This document shows, piece after piece, positions 49,623 through 56,151 of a stretch of 59,022 bases of DNA. The stretch lies in IMG/VR virus record IMGVR_UViG_3300000517_000182, positions 1 to 59,022 of that record. One strand, 5' to 3'. A model generated the notes under the pieces. It saw nothing but the letters and a program-made list of their open reading frames with translations. It was not told where the DNA came from and did no database searches. Within the stretch, counting starts at the first letter, position 1, and each line of letters starts with the position of its first letter. The translations under genes and the position numbers were made by a program. The stretch comes from a virus.

Positions 49623-49629
49623 ATAATAC

Positions 49630-49657
49630 TTGACACAATAATAAAACAATGTATAAT
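49630..49657 (+). promoter_or_regulatory. Early promoter TTGACA-16-TATAAT
   Basis: Perfect boxes, head of the unit that contains the 27-residue peptide, a strong terminator and then the tRNA cluster. A late-like CATAAATA overlaps the preceding stop at 49618-49625. Confidence 0.8.
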
Positions 49658-49663
49658 AACACT

Positions 49664-49747
49664 ATGATGGTTAAAAACAGCACACATTCGAATTTTTCAT
49701 ATCGCCAGATTATTTGGCGTGATATGCGTGTGCGTGGGGCCACGTAG
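49664..49747 (+). CDS. Possible 27-residue leader peptide
   Basis: ATGATG seven bases after a perfect promoter, stop just before a strong terminator. The product is basic with two Trp-poor segments (SYRQIIWRDMRVRGAT). No good ribosome binding site is visible. It could be a leader peptide for attenuation or chance; low confidence. Confidence 0.3.
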   Translation: MMVKNSTHSNFSYRQIIWRDMRVRGAT

Positions 49748-49777
49748 TGTAGAGTTTATACACAACGATTAACACGG

Positions 49778-49809
49778 CCCCTGTCAGTTTAACTGCTCAG
49801 GGGTTTTTT
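49778..49809 (+). terminator. Rho-independent terminator before tRNA cluster
   Basis: CCCCTG/CAGGGG stem with an inner CAGTT/AACTG stem, followed by six T. Located between the early promoter and the first tRNA, it may act as an attenuator. Confidence 0.85.
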
Positions 49810-49841
49810 ATTTGTTCTTTAAAAAATTAGAATAATGATAT

Positions 49842-49918
49842 TGCGCCATAGCTCAGTTGGTAAGAGCGCAGAGCTGATAACTCTGAGGTCGTTAGTTCAA
49901 ATCTAACTGGCGCAACCA
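49842..49918 (+). tRNA. tRNA-Ile (anticodon GAT)
   Basis: Acceptor TGCGCCA/TGGCGCA, discriminator A, encoded CCA; D arm GCTC...GAGC; anticodon loop CTGATAA; T arm GTTAG-TTCAAAT-CTAAC. Confidence 0.94.
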
Positions 49919-49924
49919 AATATT

Positions 49925-50000
49925 TACCCTGTGGTGTAATTCGGTAACATTGCTGTCTCCAAAACAGCCGCTCGCGGTTCAAGTCCGTGCGGGGTAGCCA
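49925..50000 (+). tRNA. tRNA-Trp (anticodon CCA)
   Basis: Acceptor TACCCTG/CGGGGTA with one wobble, discriminator G, encoded CCA; anticodon stem GCTGT/ACAGC with loop CTCCAAA. Confidence 0.9.
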
Positions 50001-50005
50001 AACAA

Positions 50006-50082
50006 CCGCTTGTAGCTCAACTGGATAGAGCACTTGGCTTCGAACCAAGGGGTTAGGGGTTCAAATCCTCTCAAGCGGGCCA
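50006..50082 (+). tRNA. tRNA-Arg (anticodon TCG)
   Basis: Acceptor CCGCTTG/CAAGCGG, discriminator G, encoded CCA; anticodon stem CTTGG/CCAAG with loop CTTCGAA. Reads CGA and related codons. Confidence 0.93.
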
Positions 50083-50088
50083 CTCATT

Positions 50089-50164
50089 GGCTCCGTAGCT
50101 CAATCGGGAGAGCGTCGCCCTGTCACGGCGAAGGTAGCGAGATCGAAACTCGTCGGAGCCGCCA
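50089..50164 (+). tRNA. tRNA-Asp (anticodon GTC)
   Basis: Acceptor GGCTCCG/CGGAGCC, discriminator G, encoded CCA; anticodon stem CGCC/GGCG, loop CTGTCAC; T arm with GAAACTC-type loop slightly unusual (GATCGAAA). Confidence 0.92.
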
Positions 50165-50177
50165 AATAAAAGATCTA

Positions 50178-50258
50178 GCTGTTGTAGCTTAACGGTAGAG
50201 CCCTGCATTGTAGCACATAGTGAGCAGGATGGTCTTGGTTCGAATCCAAGCGGCAGCA
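50178..50258 (+). tRNA. Atypical tRNA with 17-nt anticodon loop
   Basis: Acceptor GCTGTTG/CGGCAGC with two wobbles, D arm GCTT/GAGC, T arm CTTGG-TTCGAAT-CCAAG and discriminator A are all normal. The anticodon stem CCTGC/GCAGG is perfect, but it encloses 17 nt instead of 7 (50207-50223, starting ATTGTAGC). No conventional anticodon can be assigned; TGT (Thr) is the nearest reading if 10 nt are extra. No CCA is encoded. It may be a non-decoding or decoy tRNA, or carry an insertion. Confidence 0.6.
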
Positions 50259-50279
50259 TTTTTAACCGAGGAGGCCGAT

Positions 50280-50699
50280 ATGCCAAAAATAGAAAATTGT
50301 TCCTGGGCAGACTTTCAAAAAGGTAATCACAGGCTGTCGCCTCTTGGCGCAGTTGCCATTCAAATAACAGATCCAGGTGACACACCTCCAGAGCCTAAAG
50401 AAGATGTGTTCGTGTCTCGGCATTCGTTTCAGTTTCTTGATGCAGAAGCGCCTACTCAGTTTTTTCCAGAGGAGAAGTTGATATCAGATAGACAGGCACA
50501 AGAAATCGCAGACATATTGAAAACAGCATTAGCAAATGACACTGATGTTTTAGTGCATTGTGTAGTGGGTGCGTGTCGCTCAGGTGCTGTGGTAGAAGTA
50601 GCAGAAATGCTAGGGTTTGACGAATGCTTTCGTTATCGTCTGCCTAACATCAGAGTAAAACAAAAACTAATGCAAGCATGCGGCTTGCACATTGTATAA
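50280..50699 (+). CDS. Protein tyrosine/dual-specificity phosphatase-like protein
   Basis: 139 residues with the C-x5-R signature in VLVHCVVGACRSGAVV, flanked by a hydrophobic strand and a helix as in PTP-family enzymes. The ATG encoding MPKIENCSW has GAGGAGG upstream; a longer frame through the tRNA is rejected. A general acid Asp is not obvious. It is inserted within the tRNA cluster. Substrate could be protein phosphotyrosine or a phospho-RNA end. Confidence 0.78.
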   Translation: MPKIENCSWADFQKGNHRLSPLGAVAIQITDPGDTPPEPKEDVFVSRHSFQFLDAEAPTQFFPEEKLISDRQAQEIADILKTALANDTDVLVHCVVGACRSGAVVEVAEMLGFDECFRYRLPNIRVKQKLMQACGLHIV

Positions 50700-50700
50700 G

Positions 50701-50858
50701 CGTGGATTATCCGCGCACCAGTATACCCTGAGCAAGGGTGGTCGACCGGCTGTGTGAAAAAATGACCGGACTAGCTATCCTGTCAAGTATCACTCAGTCA
50801 AATGCTCCATGGAGGTTCGTCTGTGCCATGTAAAAAAACAACGCAGACGCCAAACACA
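50701..50858 (+). other. Noncoding stretch with hairpins between phosphatase and tRNA-Ser
   Basis: No gene or complete tRNA fits. Visible structure: GCG/CGC around GGATTATCC at its start, ACCCT-GAGCA-AGGGT (50725-50739), the palindromes GGTCGACC and CTCCATGGAG, and CGTCTGTG/CGCAGACG (50818-50849, 8 bp). May be a small structured RNA or tRNA remnants. Confidence 0.4.
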
Positions 50859-50957
50859 GGAAGGATAAGCCGAAAGAGTCTGGGTAGCGGCAGCGGTCTT
50901 GAAAACCGAGGGTTCACGAAAGTGGACGTCAGAGTTCGAATCTCTGTCCTTCCGCCA
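50859..50957 (+). tRNA. tRNA-Ser (anticodon TGA)
   Basis: Class II tRNA, acceptor GGAAGGA/TCCTTCC, discriminator G, encoded CCA; anticodon stem CGGT/ACCG with loop CTTGAAA; long variable arm with GTTCACGAAAGTGGAC hairpin; T arm CAGAG-TTCGAAT-CTCTG. Third serine tRNA in the window. Confidence 0.93.
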
Positions 50958-50964
50958 TTCAATG

Positions 50965-51040
50965 GTGACATTAGTGTTAGCGGTAAGCACTCAAGTTTGT
51001 GGCACTTGCAGGACCAGTTCAAATCTGGTATGTCACTCCA
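50965..51040 (+). tRNA. tRNA-His (anticodon GTG)
   Basis: Acceptor GTGACAT/ATGTCAC, discriminator T, encoded CCA; anticodon stem CAAGT/ACTTG with loop TTGTGGC. The usual His identity pair G-1:C73 is absent (G-1 opposite T73), fitting the atypical His system of many alphaproteobacteria. Confidence 0.85.
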
Positions 51041-51044
51041 AACT

Positions 51045-51116
51045 GCCTAGATGGCGGAATGTCTACGCAAACGACTTTAAATTGTTTATATGCAGGTTCG
51101 AATCCTGTCCTAGGCT
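51045..51116 (+). tRNA. tRNA with anticodon TTA by geometry (Leu-like; possible ochre suppressor)
   Basis: Starts like a leucine tRNA (GCCTAGATGGCGGAA) but lacks a long variable arm. The only good anticodon stem is AACGA/TTGTT, leaving the 7-nt loop CTTTAAA and anticodon TTA, which would read UAA. Acceptor GCCTAG/CTAGGC is followed by an A-C mismatch at the seventh pair; discriminator T; no encoded CCA. Either a degenerate Leu(UAA) tRNA or an unusual suppressor. Confidence 0.6.
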
Positions 51117-51120
51117 CAAA

Positions 51121-51195
51121 GGTGATGTAGTTCAGCGGTAGAACAGCAGATTCATGATCTGCGAGTCGCAGGTTCGAATCCTGCCATCACCTCCA
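51121..51195 (+). tRNA. tRNA with CAT anticodon (elongator Met or Ile2)
   Basis: Acceptor GGTGATG/CATCACC fully paired, so not an initiator; discriminator T, encoded CCA; anticodon stem CAGAT/ATCTG with loop TCATG. Because a TilS-like enzyme is encoded at 42.5 kb, decoding of AUA as tRNA-Ile2 is possible. Confidence 0.9.
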
Positions 51196-51203
51196 ACTAA
51201 ATA
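51196..51203 (+). promoter_or_regulatory. Late promoter placed 5 nt before an ATG
   Basis: ACTAAATA, CTTGT, ATG. It abuts the CCA end of the last tRNA. Confidence 0.6.
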
Positions 51204-51208
51204 CTTGT

Positions 51209-51343
51209 ATGAAAGCACGAGAATTCGCAGGCTCTTATCCTACAGGCTCTAAAGGTCAAGCAAAGGGTGTAGAAAAAATGCCCAAGGCTAAAAAAGGTCG
51301 CAAGCGTCATCCCTTACAAGGAAAACTTGTAGGTGGTAGCTAA
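51209..51343 (+). CDS. Small basic protein (44 residues)
   Basis: Lys/Gly-rich: MKAREFAGSYPTGSKG and then PKAKKGRKRHPLQGK. Its start follows a late promoter by five bases and its stop overlaps the next start by one base. Strongly basic, so perhaps a packaged or DNA-binding peptide; the N-terminus vaguely resembles the capsid-type leaders but has no (I/L)-x-E site. Confidence 0.6.
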   Translation: MKAREFAGSYPTGSKGQAKGVEKMPKAKKGRKRHPLQGKLVGGS

Positions 51344-52308
51344 TGCAACCACTTAATGGTTCTTATATAAATCGATGGATTGTGAATAATTTTCCTAATA
51401 TTTGCCTCGTCGATACCCACCTAGATAAACTATTTATAGAAGGCGACATAAAAAAACAAAAAATAGTCATAGTCGATAATGAAGTTCTATTAAACATAGA
51501 TGATTTACTACCTGAATACCTTATAGAGTCTGACAACATCTATATTACCAAAGTTAATTTTTTTAAAAAACAAAAAGGTAATGAAATAAGATTTCCTTTT
51601 TTTGATATATTAGAAGATATTTTTGCGCTTAATTATATAACAAATAAGGATGCTATTCAGCTCATCATGCCTGATAATTTAACTTATAATTTTCTATCTT
51701 TAAATAGGACGGCCAAGGAGCATAGACAAATTCTAATTGATCATTTATCTGATTACGATCTTTTGCAATCGTCTTTTGTAACTTATCATAGGACAAATCG
51801 ACAAATTCCTGGTTTAAAATATATAGATTTCGAATGGTATAAAAAGGATAGTATTCCTCCTGACAGAGTTTATAATAATTTTCACAATGTTCCCTGCACT
51901 ACTAATTTTTTAAATTATTTTTTAATTAAAAAACAAATTCAAACTTCTATATGTTTGATGGCTGAGACAACAATGGGAGCATTTTATCCGTGTGAAAAAT
52001 CTTTTTTACCTTTATTTACAGCTCGAATCCCTATAATTTTGTCATCTAAAAGGCATATTAAAATTATGAGAAACGAAGGTTTTGATTTTTTTGACGACCT
52101 AGTAGATCATAGCTACGACCAAAAAACAAAACCAGTAGATAGAATTAAAACAGCAATTGACCTAAATTATAATTTATTAAGAAACGGAATAAAACTTGAA
52201 GGTAATATTTATAAACGATGTAAGAGAAATTTTATGCACCTTAAATATGATTTTTTTCGAAGCCAATTAGATCACCTTAAAAGAAAATTAGAGGAAAAAA
52301 TATTATGA
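51343..52308 (+). CDS. AT-rich hypothetical protein, possibly glycan-related
   Basis: 321 residues, visibly more AT-rich and Ile/Asn/Lys/Phe-rich than the rest of the window. The C-terminal third, AETTMGAFYPCEKSFLPLF... IPIILSSKRHIKIMRNEGFDFF and DDLVDHSYDQKTKPVDRI, matches a pattern (SEK...P-I/F...L...GF..F...D-S-Y-D) that I know from marine phage and algal-virus proteins near glycosyltransferases. Function not established. Forms an overlapping pair with the next gene and was probably acquired recently. Confidence 0.65.
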   Translation: MQPLNGSYINRWIVNNFPNICLVDTHLDKLFIEGDIKKQKIVIVDNEVLLNIDDLLPEYLIESDNIYITKVNFFKKQKGNEIRFPFFDILEDIFALNYITNKDAIQLIMPDNLTYNFLSLNRTAKEHRQILIDHLSDYDLLQSSFVTYHRTNRQIPGLKYIDFEWYKKDSIPPDRVYNNFHNVPCTTNFLNYFLIKKQIQTSICLMAETTMGAFYPCEKSFLPLFTARIPIILSSKRHIKIMRNEGFDFFDDLVDHSYDQKTKPVDRIKTAIDLNYNLLRNGIKLEGNIYKRCKRNFMHLKYDFFRSQLDHLKRKLEEKIL

Positions 52309-52772
52309 ACCTTATTTTTCTTGTTGACCCTTATGAAAAATATACAACTGAGGAAAAAAACATTTTCCTAAGAATCGAAGAAGAAAATAAAAGCTTTGGA
52401 AATTTTTTAGGGTATGTGTTAGAACAAGAACATGCAAAAGGTAATCGGATTCTAATTTGGACTAATGATTCACATCTGGGAGTAATGAAACAAATTCCCA
52501 AAAAAATATATAAACAATTTAACAAAAAATTTCCTAAATATGAAATGATTTATGTTTGTGGCTTCCATTACGGTATATGTGTAGAAGAATGTGCTAGATT
52601 GCTTAATGAACGCTATAAAATTCCTAAAGAAAAAATTGGTATAGTTTTAAATCTGTCAATTCCTGCACCAGAACAAAAAGTCCATAAAATAGAAAACTTT
52701 TTTCAGTCGGATTTCCAGCTATATTATTGGACAAATCAAGCTTTTGTGCCGATTGATCTTAAACAGGTTTAA
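52305..52772 (+). CDS. AT-rich hypothetical protein
   Basis: 155 residues, same low-GC character as the preceding gene with a 4-nt overlap. The FLVDPYEKYT start and YVCGFHYGICVEECARLLNERYK block look like an alpha/beta domain; no family recognised. About 60 nt without features follow before the curli operon. Confidence 0.62.
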   Translation: MNLIFLVDPYEKYTTEEKNIFLRIEEENKSFGNFLGYVLEQEHAKGNRILIWTNDSHLGVMKQIPKKIYKQFNKKFPKYEMIYVCGFHYGICVEECARLLNERYKIPKEKIGIVLNLSIPAPEQKVHKIENFFQSDFQLYYWTNQAFVPIDLKQV

Positions 52773-52815
52773 CATCTGTTAATTATCTCTCCACTTAACT
52801 TTTTGCCCCTATCAC

Positions 52816-52823
52816 CTTAAATA
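52816..52823 (+). promoter_or_regulatory. T4-type late promoter for the curli-like operon (CTTAAATA)
   Basis: Nine bases before the csgF-like ATG. The six genes that follow overlap or nearly touch each other, so this could serve the whole operon. Confidence 0.55.
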
Positions 52824-52832
52824 CGTAGTAAA

Positions 52833-53312
52833 ATGATGAGGTGCAACGTGAGGAGACTCTGTCTTTTTTTAATGCTGTTTGTGTCAACTGCGTCAGCAGG
52901 AGAGTTAGTGTGGGAATTCAAAAGTCCAGCCTTTTCAGGGCAAGGTTGGAGCAACCATGTTCTTGCGAATGAGCAGTTGAGATACAACAGAGAACAGGAG
53001 ATTCGTGAACGGCGTGAAGCAGAACAGCGAAGAATAGAAAGAGAACTGGAAGATAGTATTCTCAACAAGTTTGTGACGAACCTAGAATCTAGGATCTATG
53101 CCACGCTATCCAAGCAGATGGTTGACAATATGTTCACAGAATGCGAAGAGGGTAATGAAACCTGTTCTCAACCAGACGGCGGATCAACAGAAATCGAAGG
53201 ATCCACCATTACTTGGAGTAGATCAGAAGCAGGAGCAATTACGCTTACAGTAGACGGTCCTGACGGATTTACAGAGATAGAAATACCAGGACCAGGAGAA
53301 CTATACTTTTGA
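52833..53312 (+). CDS. csgF: Curli assembly protein CsgF-like
   Basis: 159 residues: signal peptide (hydrophobic 8-20, cleaved after ASA), then GELVWEFKSPAFSGQGWSNHVL, the CsgF N-terminal segment that plugs the CsgG pore, followed by an Arg/Glu-rich helix (about 52-75) and a small beta C-terminus. CsgF works at the outer membrane to couple CsgG export to surface nucleation of curlin. The next gene is CsgG, starting on the overlapping TTGA, which supports the assignment. Confidence 0.85.
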   Translation: MMRCNVRRLCLFLMLFVSTASAGELVWEFKSPAFSGQGWSNHVLANEQLRYNREQEIRERREAEQRRIERELEDSILNKFVTNLESRIYATLSKQMVDNMFTECEEGNETCSQPDGGSTEIEGSTITWSRSEAGAITLTVDGPDGFTEIEIPGPGELYF

Positions 53313-54145
53313 AAGGATCATTCGCTTGTATTGCATTTTGTTTGGCGTTTCTAATAGGATGTGCTGCAACTGGAGAAGAAAGGTTTCAGTCATCCCCTGC
53401 AGAAACACAACCTGCACCTATGCGAGAACAACTGGCAGATGTGCCCGAACTGGACGGTCCTAAAATAACAATAGCAGTTTATGACTTTGCAGACAAAACA
53501 GGTCAGAGACAGCCTAATCAGCGAGTAGCAAGTCTATCAACTGCTGTAACACAGGGAAGTGAAGTATGGGTCATTAAAAGTTTACAAGATATAGGCAATG
53601 GTTCCTGGTTTGATGTAGTCGAAAGAGTAGGCCTAGACAATCTTGTAAAAGAACGTCAGTTAATAAGGAATACGAGAGAGAACTACGGAGAAGATGATAC
53701 TGAACTACAACCTATGCGTTTTGCTGGTTTGATACTGGAAGGCGGTATAGTAGGCTATGATGCAAATGTAGTCACAGGCGGTGCAGGAGCAAGATATCTA
53801 GGCATTGGCGTAGACACAGAATATAGAGTTGACACGGTCACTGTGGTAATGCGAATAGTAAGTGTCAACACTGGGAGAGTATTGATTTCTGTAGCAACAG
53901 AAAAAACAATACTTTCGACGAAAACAGGCGCTAATCTGTTTCGTTTTTTTGATATGGGCACAGAACTCGTTGAAACTGAAATGGGCATGACAGCAAACGA
54001 ACCTGTGAACTATGCTGTGAGGGCAGCAATAGAAGCCGGAGTGATAGAACTCGTCTATCAGGGTGAAGAAAAAGATCTCTGGCAATTCAAAGAGGGCAAG
54101 GAAAATGAAAAGAACACTGACACTATCACTGATACTTCTCGCTAG
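53309..54145 (+). CDS. csgG: Curli secretion channel CsgG-like lipoprotein
   Basis: 278 residues, TTG start overlapping the csgF stop. Signal peptide with lipobox IGC (Cys at 18), then the CsgG core: ITIAVYDFADKTGQ, VTQGSEVWVIKSLQD, WFDVVERVGLDNLVKERQLIR, ILEGGIVGYD, GIGVDTEYRVDTVTVVMRIVSV and a long transmembrane-hairpin region. CsgG forms a nonameric outer-membrane pore that exports unfolded amyloid subunits. The length matches bacterial CsgG. Curlin-like genes follow at once. Confidence 0.92.
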   Translation: MKGSFACIAFCLAFLIGCAATGEERFQSSPAETQPAPMREQLADVPELDGPKITIAVYDFADKTGQRQPNQRVASLSTAVTQGSEVWVIKSLQDIGNGSWFDVVERVGLDNLVKERQLIRNTRENYGEDDTELQPMRFAGLILEGGIVGYDANVVTGGAGARYLGIGVDTEYRVDTVTVVMRIVSVNTGRVLISVATEKTILSTKTGANLFRFFDMGTELVETEMGMTANEPVNYAVRAAIEAGVIELVYQGEEKDLWQFKEGKENEKNTDTITDTSR

Positions 54146-54791
54146 TGCGGTATTCGCAAACGAAATATATGTTCAGCAGATAGGTGATAACCTAGATCTT
54201 GACATTACGCAAGACGGCACTGATAACGTTGCTGGAACTGCAGAGCAGGCTATGATACTCACTGGTGACGACATGACCTTTGACATAGATCAAGTCGGTG
54301 ATAATAATGTCATTGCTGCACAGATAAACGGTAATACCTATACAGGCACTATCAACCTAACAGGAAACAACAACTCCGTAGATTTGATGTGTGACAGTGG
54401 TAATGCTGCTACCTGTGAAACTGTTACTGCTGATGTTACTGTAAATGGCAACGGAGCAGACATTGACATTAGAATAGGCGAAACTGCAGACGCTTCCAAT
54501 CTTGTAGCATCACTTGCTGTAGATGGAGATTCTAATGTTGTTGATGTAGAAGTAGACGGTGTAAATGCCGATGCTACTGTTGTGATTGATAACTCTGCCA
54601 GTCTCGCTGGAGGCAATACTGTTAACATAGACATCGACGGTGATGGAGATGTTAATGGGCATAGTCTAAATCTTGATGTAACTGGCGGCGGCGGTGTATA
54701 CAATATTACACAGAGTGGAATAAATGATAACACAGTTGATGCAACATTTGAAGGCGATAACGCTGCTGTTGATATTATTCAGTCTGATTAA
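54105..54791 (+). CDS. Curlin-like amyloid repeat protein 1
   Basis: 228 residues. Signal peptide (MKRTLTLSLILLASAVFA) encoded in the end of csgG, with an alternative start earlier in frame rejected. The mature part is made of short Asn/Asp/Gly-rich repeats: QQIGDNLDLDITQDGTDN, IDQVGDNNVIAAQINGN, LTGNNNSVDL, ITQSGINDNTVDATFEGDN; the Q-x-G-x-x-N pattern is that of CsgA/CsgB. Contains one Cys pair (MCDSGNAATCE). Likely exported through CsgG and able to form fibres; amyloid behaviour is inference. Confidence 0.82.
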   Translation: MKRTLTLSLILLASAVFANEIYVQQIGDNLDLDITQDGTDNVAGTAEQAMILTGDDMTFDIDQVGDNNVIAAQINGNTYTGTINLTGNNNSVDLMCDSGNAATCETVTADVTVNGNGADIDIRIGETADASNLVASLAVDGDSNVVDVEVDGVNADATVVIDNSASLAGGNTVNIDIDGDGDVNGHSLNLDVTGGGGVYNITQSGINDNTVDATFEGDNAAVDIIQSD

Positions 54792-55863
54792 TACTAGTTG
54801 GGCTGCCATAGGCGCAATATCAGAAATTTCAGGCTCTGCTGCTATTGAACGAGATTCAGAAACCATAGAAGGTTCACTTGGTGTGTCTATAGAATCATAT
54901 GATGTTGCTGTAACTGCCAAAGGCAGAATGCGTATTGATTTTCGCGATGACACTAGAGTAGATGTTACAGAACATTCTCGACTTGTAATAGACGAGTTTG
55001 TTTTTGATCCTGCACAAGATAAAGGATCTATCAGCCTAAAAGCAAGTCTTGGCACGGTAAAGTATGCAAGCGGCCAAATAGCAAAAAAGTATAGACAAAA
55101 TGTTAATATAGAAACACCGTCGGCTACTATTGGTGTGCGCGGCACAGATTTCGCAATGATTGTTAATGAAATAGGCGGTTCAACTATAACGCTTTTACCC
55201 TCCTGCAGACAGAGTCATCCTCGTGCTGCGCTTGAATGCTTTGTAGGAGAAATATCTGTAGAAACAGACGCAGGCGTAGTCATAATGAATCAGGCATTTG
55301 AAACAACCACCGTTTCTACTTCTAGCCAAGCGCCTAGCAAGCCTGTCGTGTTAGATATAGCTCCCGATCAGTTAGGCAATATGCTTATTGTAAGAAATGA
55401 ATCTGAATACGATGCCACACGAAGAGAAATGCAAGAGCAGGCCGCAGAACTGGATGTGGATTATCTAGAGTTTGACGAACTTGATGCAGATAAACTGTCA
55501 GAAAGCATAGAAGGTATTTGGGACACTGAGTTAGGCGAAACAGGCAATATACTTGAAGTAGACATTTTTGAACTTATGGAGCGATTACAAAACCAGGCCG
55601 CTAATGCGCTTGGAGATGAATTTGCTTCGCAGAATGTGTTCGGGGATAGACCCGAAGGTTTAGACGAAGAAACAGGTATTTACTACGAAGCGCCTCCACC
55701 AGAGTTTGTTGTAAGGCGACAGGATGCAGCAGGCAATATATTTGAGTTTCGTTTAAGTGAATCTCACGGTTATTCTATAGATATTCTTCAAGGCAGTTTT
55801 GTTAAATACGGTTATGAAACTGGTATTGGCACTAACGATATTAGGGTTGATCAAAGTCGCTAA
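54724..55863 (+). CDS. FecR-domain secreted protein
   Basis: 379 residues with a signal peptide (LKAITLLLILFSLINTSWA) encoded in a 68-nt overlap with the curlin gene. Residues about 30-165 are a FecR domain: GSAAIERDSETIEG, GRMRIDFRDDTRVDVTEHSRLVID, SLGTVKYASGQ and TPSATIGVRGTDFAMIV. The rest is acidic and unassigned. FecR-domain proteins often stand beside CHASE2 cyclases in bacteria, where they are thought to sense periplasmic signals or bind polymers. Here they flank each other with one small gene between. Confidence 0.82.
   Translation: MITQLMQHLKAITLLLILFSLINTSWAAIGAISEISGSAAIERDSETIEGSLGVSIESYDVAVTAKGRMRIDFRDDTRVDVTEHSRLVIDEFVFDPAQDKGSISLKASLGTVKYASGQIAKKYRQNVNIETPSATIGVRGTDFAMIVNEIGGSTITLLPSCRQSHPRAALECFVGEISVETDAGVVIMNQAFETTTVSTSSQAPSKPVVLDIAPDQLGNMLIVRNESEYDATRREMQEQAAELDVDYLEFDELDADKLSESIEGIWDTELGETGNILEVDIFELMERLQNQAANALGDEFASQNVFGDRPEGLDEETGIYYEAPPPEFVVRRQDAAGNIFEFRLSESHGYSIDILQGSFVKYGYETGIGTNDIRVDQSR
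55801..55808 (+). promoter_or_regulatory. Late promoter placed 5 nt before an ATG
   Basis: GTTAAATA, CGGTT, ATG, located inside the end of the FecR gene. Confidence 0.5.
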
Positions 55864-56143
55864 TGCAAGCGATGTCGATGTAACTGTGCAGGGCAACGAC
55901 TTTGAAATGAGTGTGTTGCAGTCAAGTGGCGATAACTATCTGCAAGGTTCTGTGATAGGCAATGGTCACTCTGTTAATAGCACACAATCAAACGGTGCAA
56001 GTGCTGTGTTTTCTCTGCAGAATCTTACAGGTGGCGGTGGCATTGCGTTAGATATAAAGCAGAACTCCCCATCAAACTCTATTTCCATACAGGAATTCTG
56101 CACTAATCCTGCGGGCTGCGATCTAAGCATAGATCAACGCTAA
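55814..56143 (+). CDS. Curlin-like small secreted protein 2
   Basis: 109 residues. Signal peptide MKLVLALTILGLIKVANA encoded out of frame within the FecR gene. Mature repeats: VTVQGNDFEMSVLQSSGDN, SVIGNGHSVNSTQSNGAS, LDIKQNSPSNSISIQ, LSIDQ, a curlin-type Q/N/S pattern. Shorter than protein 1; by analogy with CsgB it could be a nucleator. Its stop lies across the late promoter of the cyclase gene. Confidence 0.72.
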   Translation: MKLVLALTILGLIKVANASDVDVTVQGNDFEMSVLQSSGDNYLQGSVIGNGHSVNSTQSNGASAVFSLQNLTGGGGIALDIKQNSPSNSISIQEFCTNPAGCDLSIDQR

Positions 56144-56146
56144 ATA
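56139..56146 (+). promoter_or_regulatory. Late promoter placed 5 nt before an ATG
   Basis: GCTAAATA, TCATT, ATG of the cyclase gene; overlaps the stop codon upstream. Confidence 0.6.
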
Positions 56147-56151
56147 TCATT

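Noticed and set aside
49827-50385. Minus-strand frames over the tRNA array
   Set aside because: Their sequence is explained by tRNA genes (repeated FELTT/FEPR-type translations of T arms).
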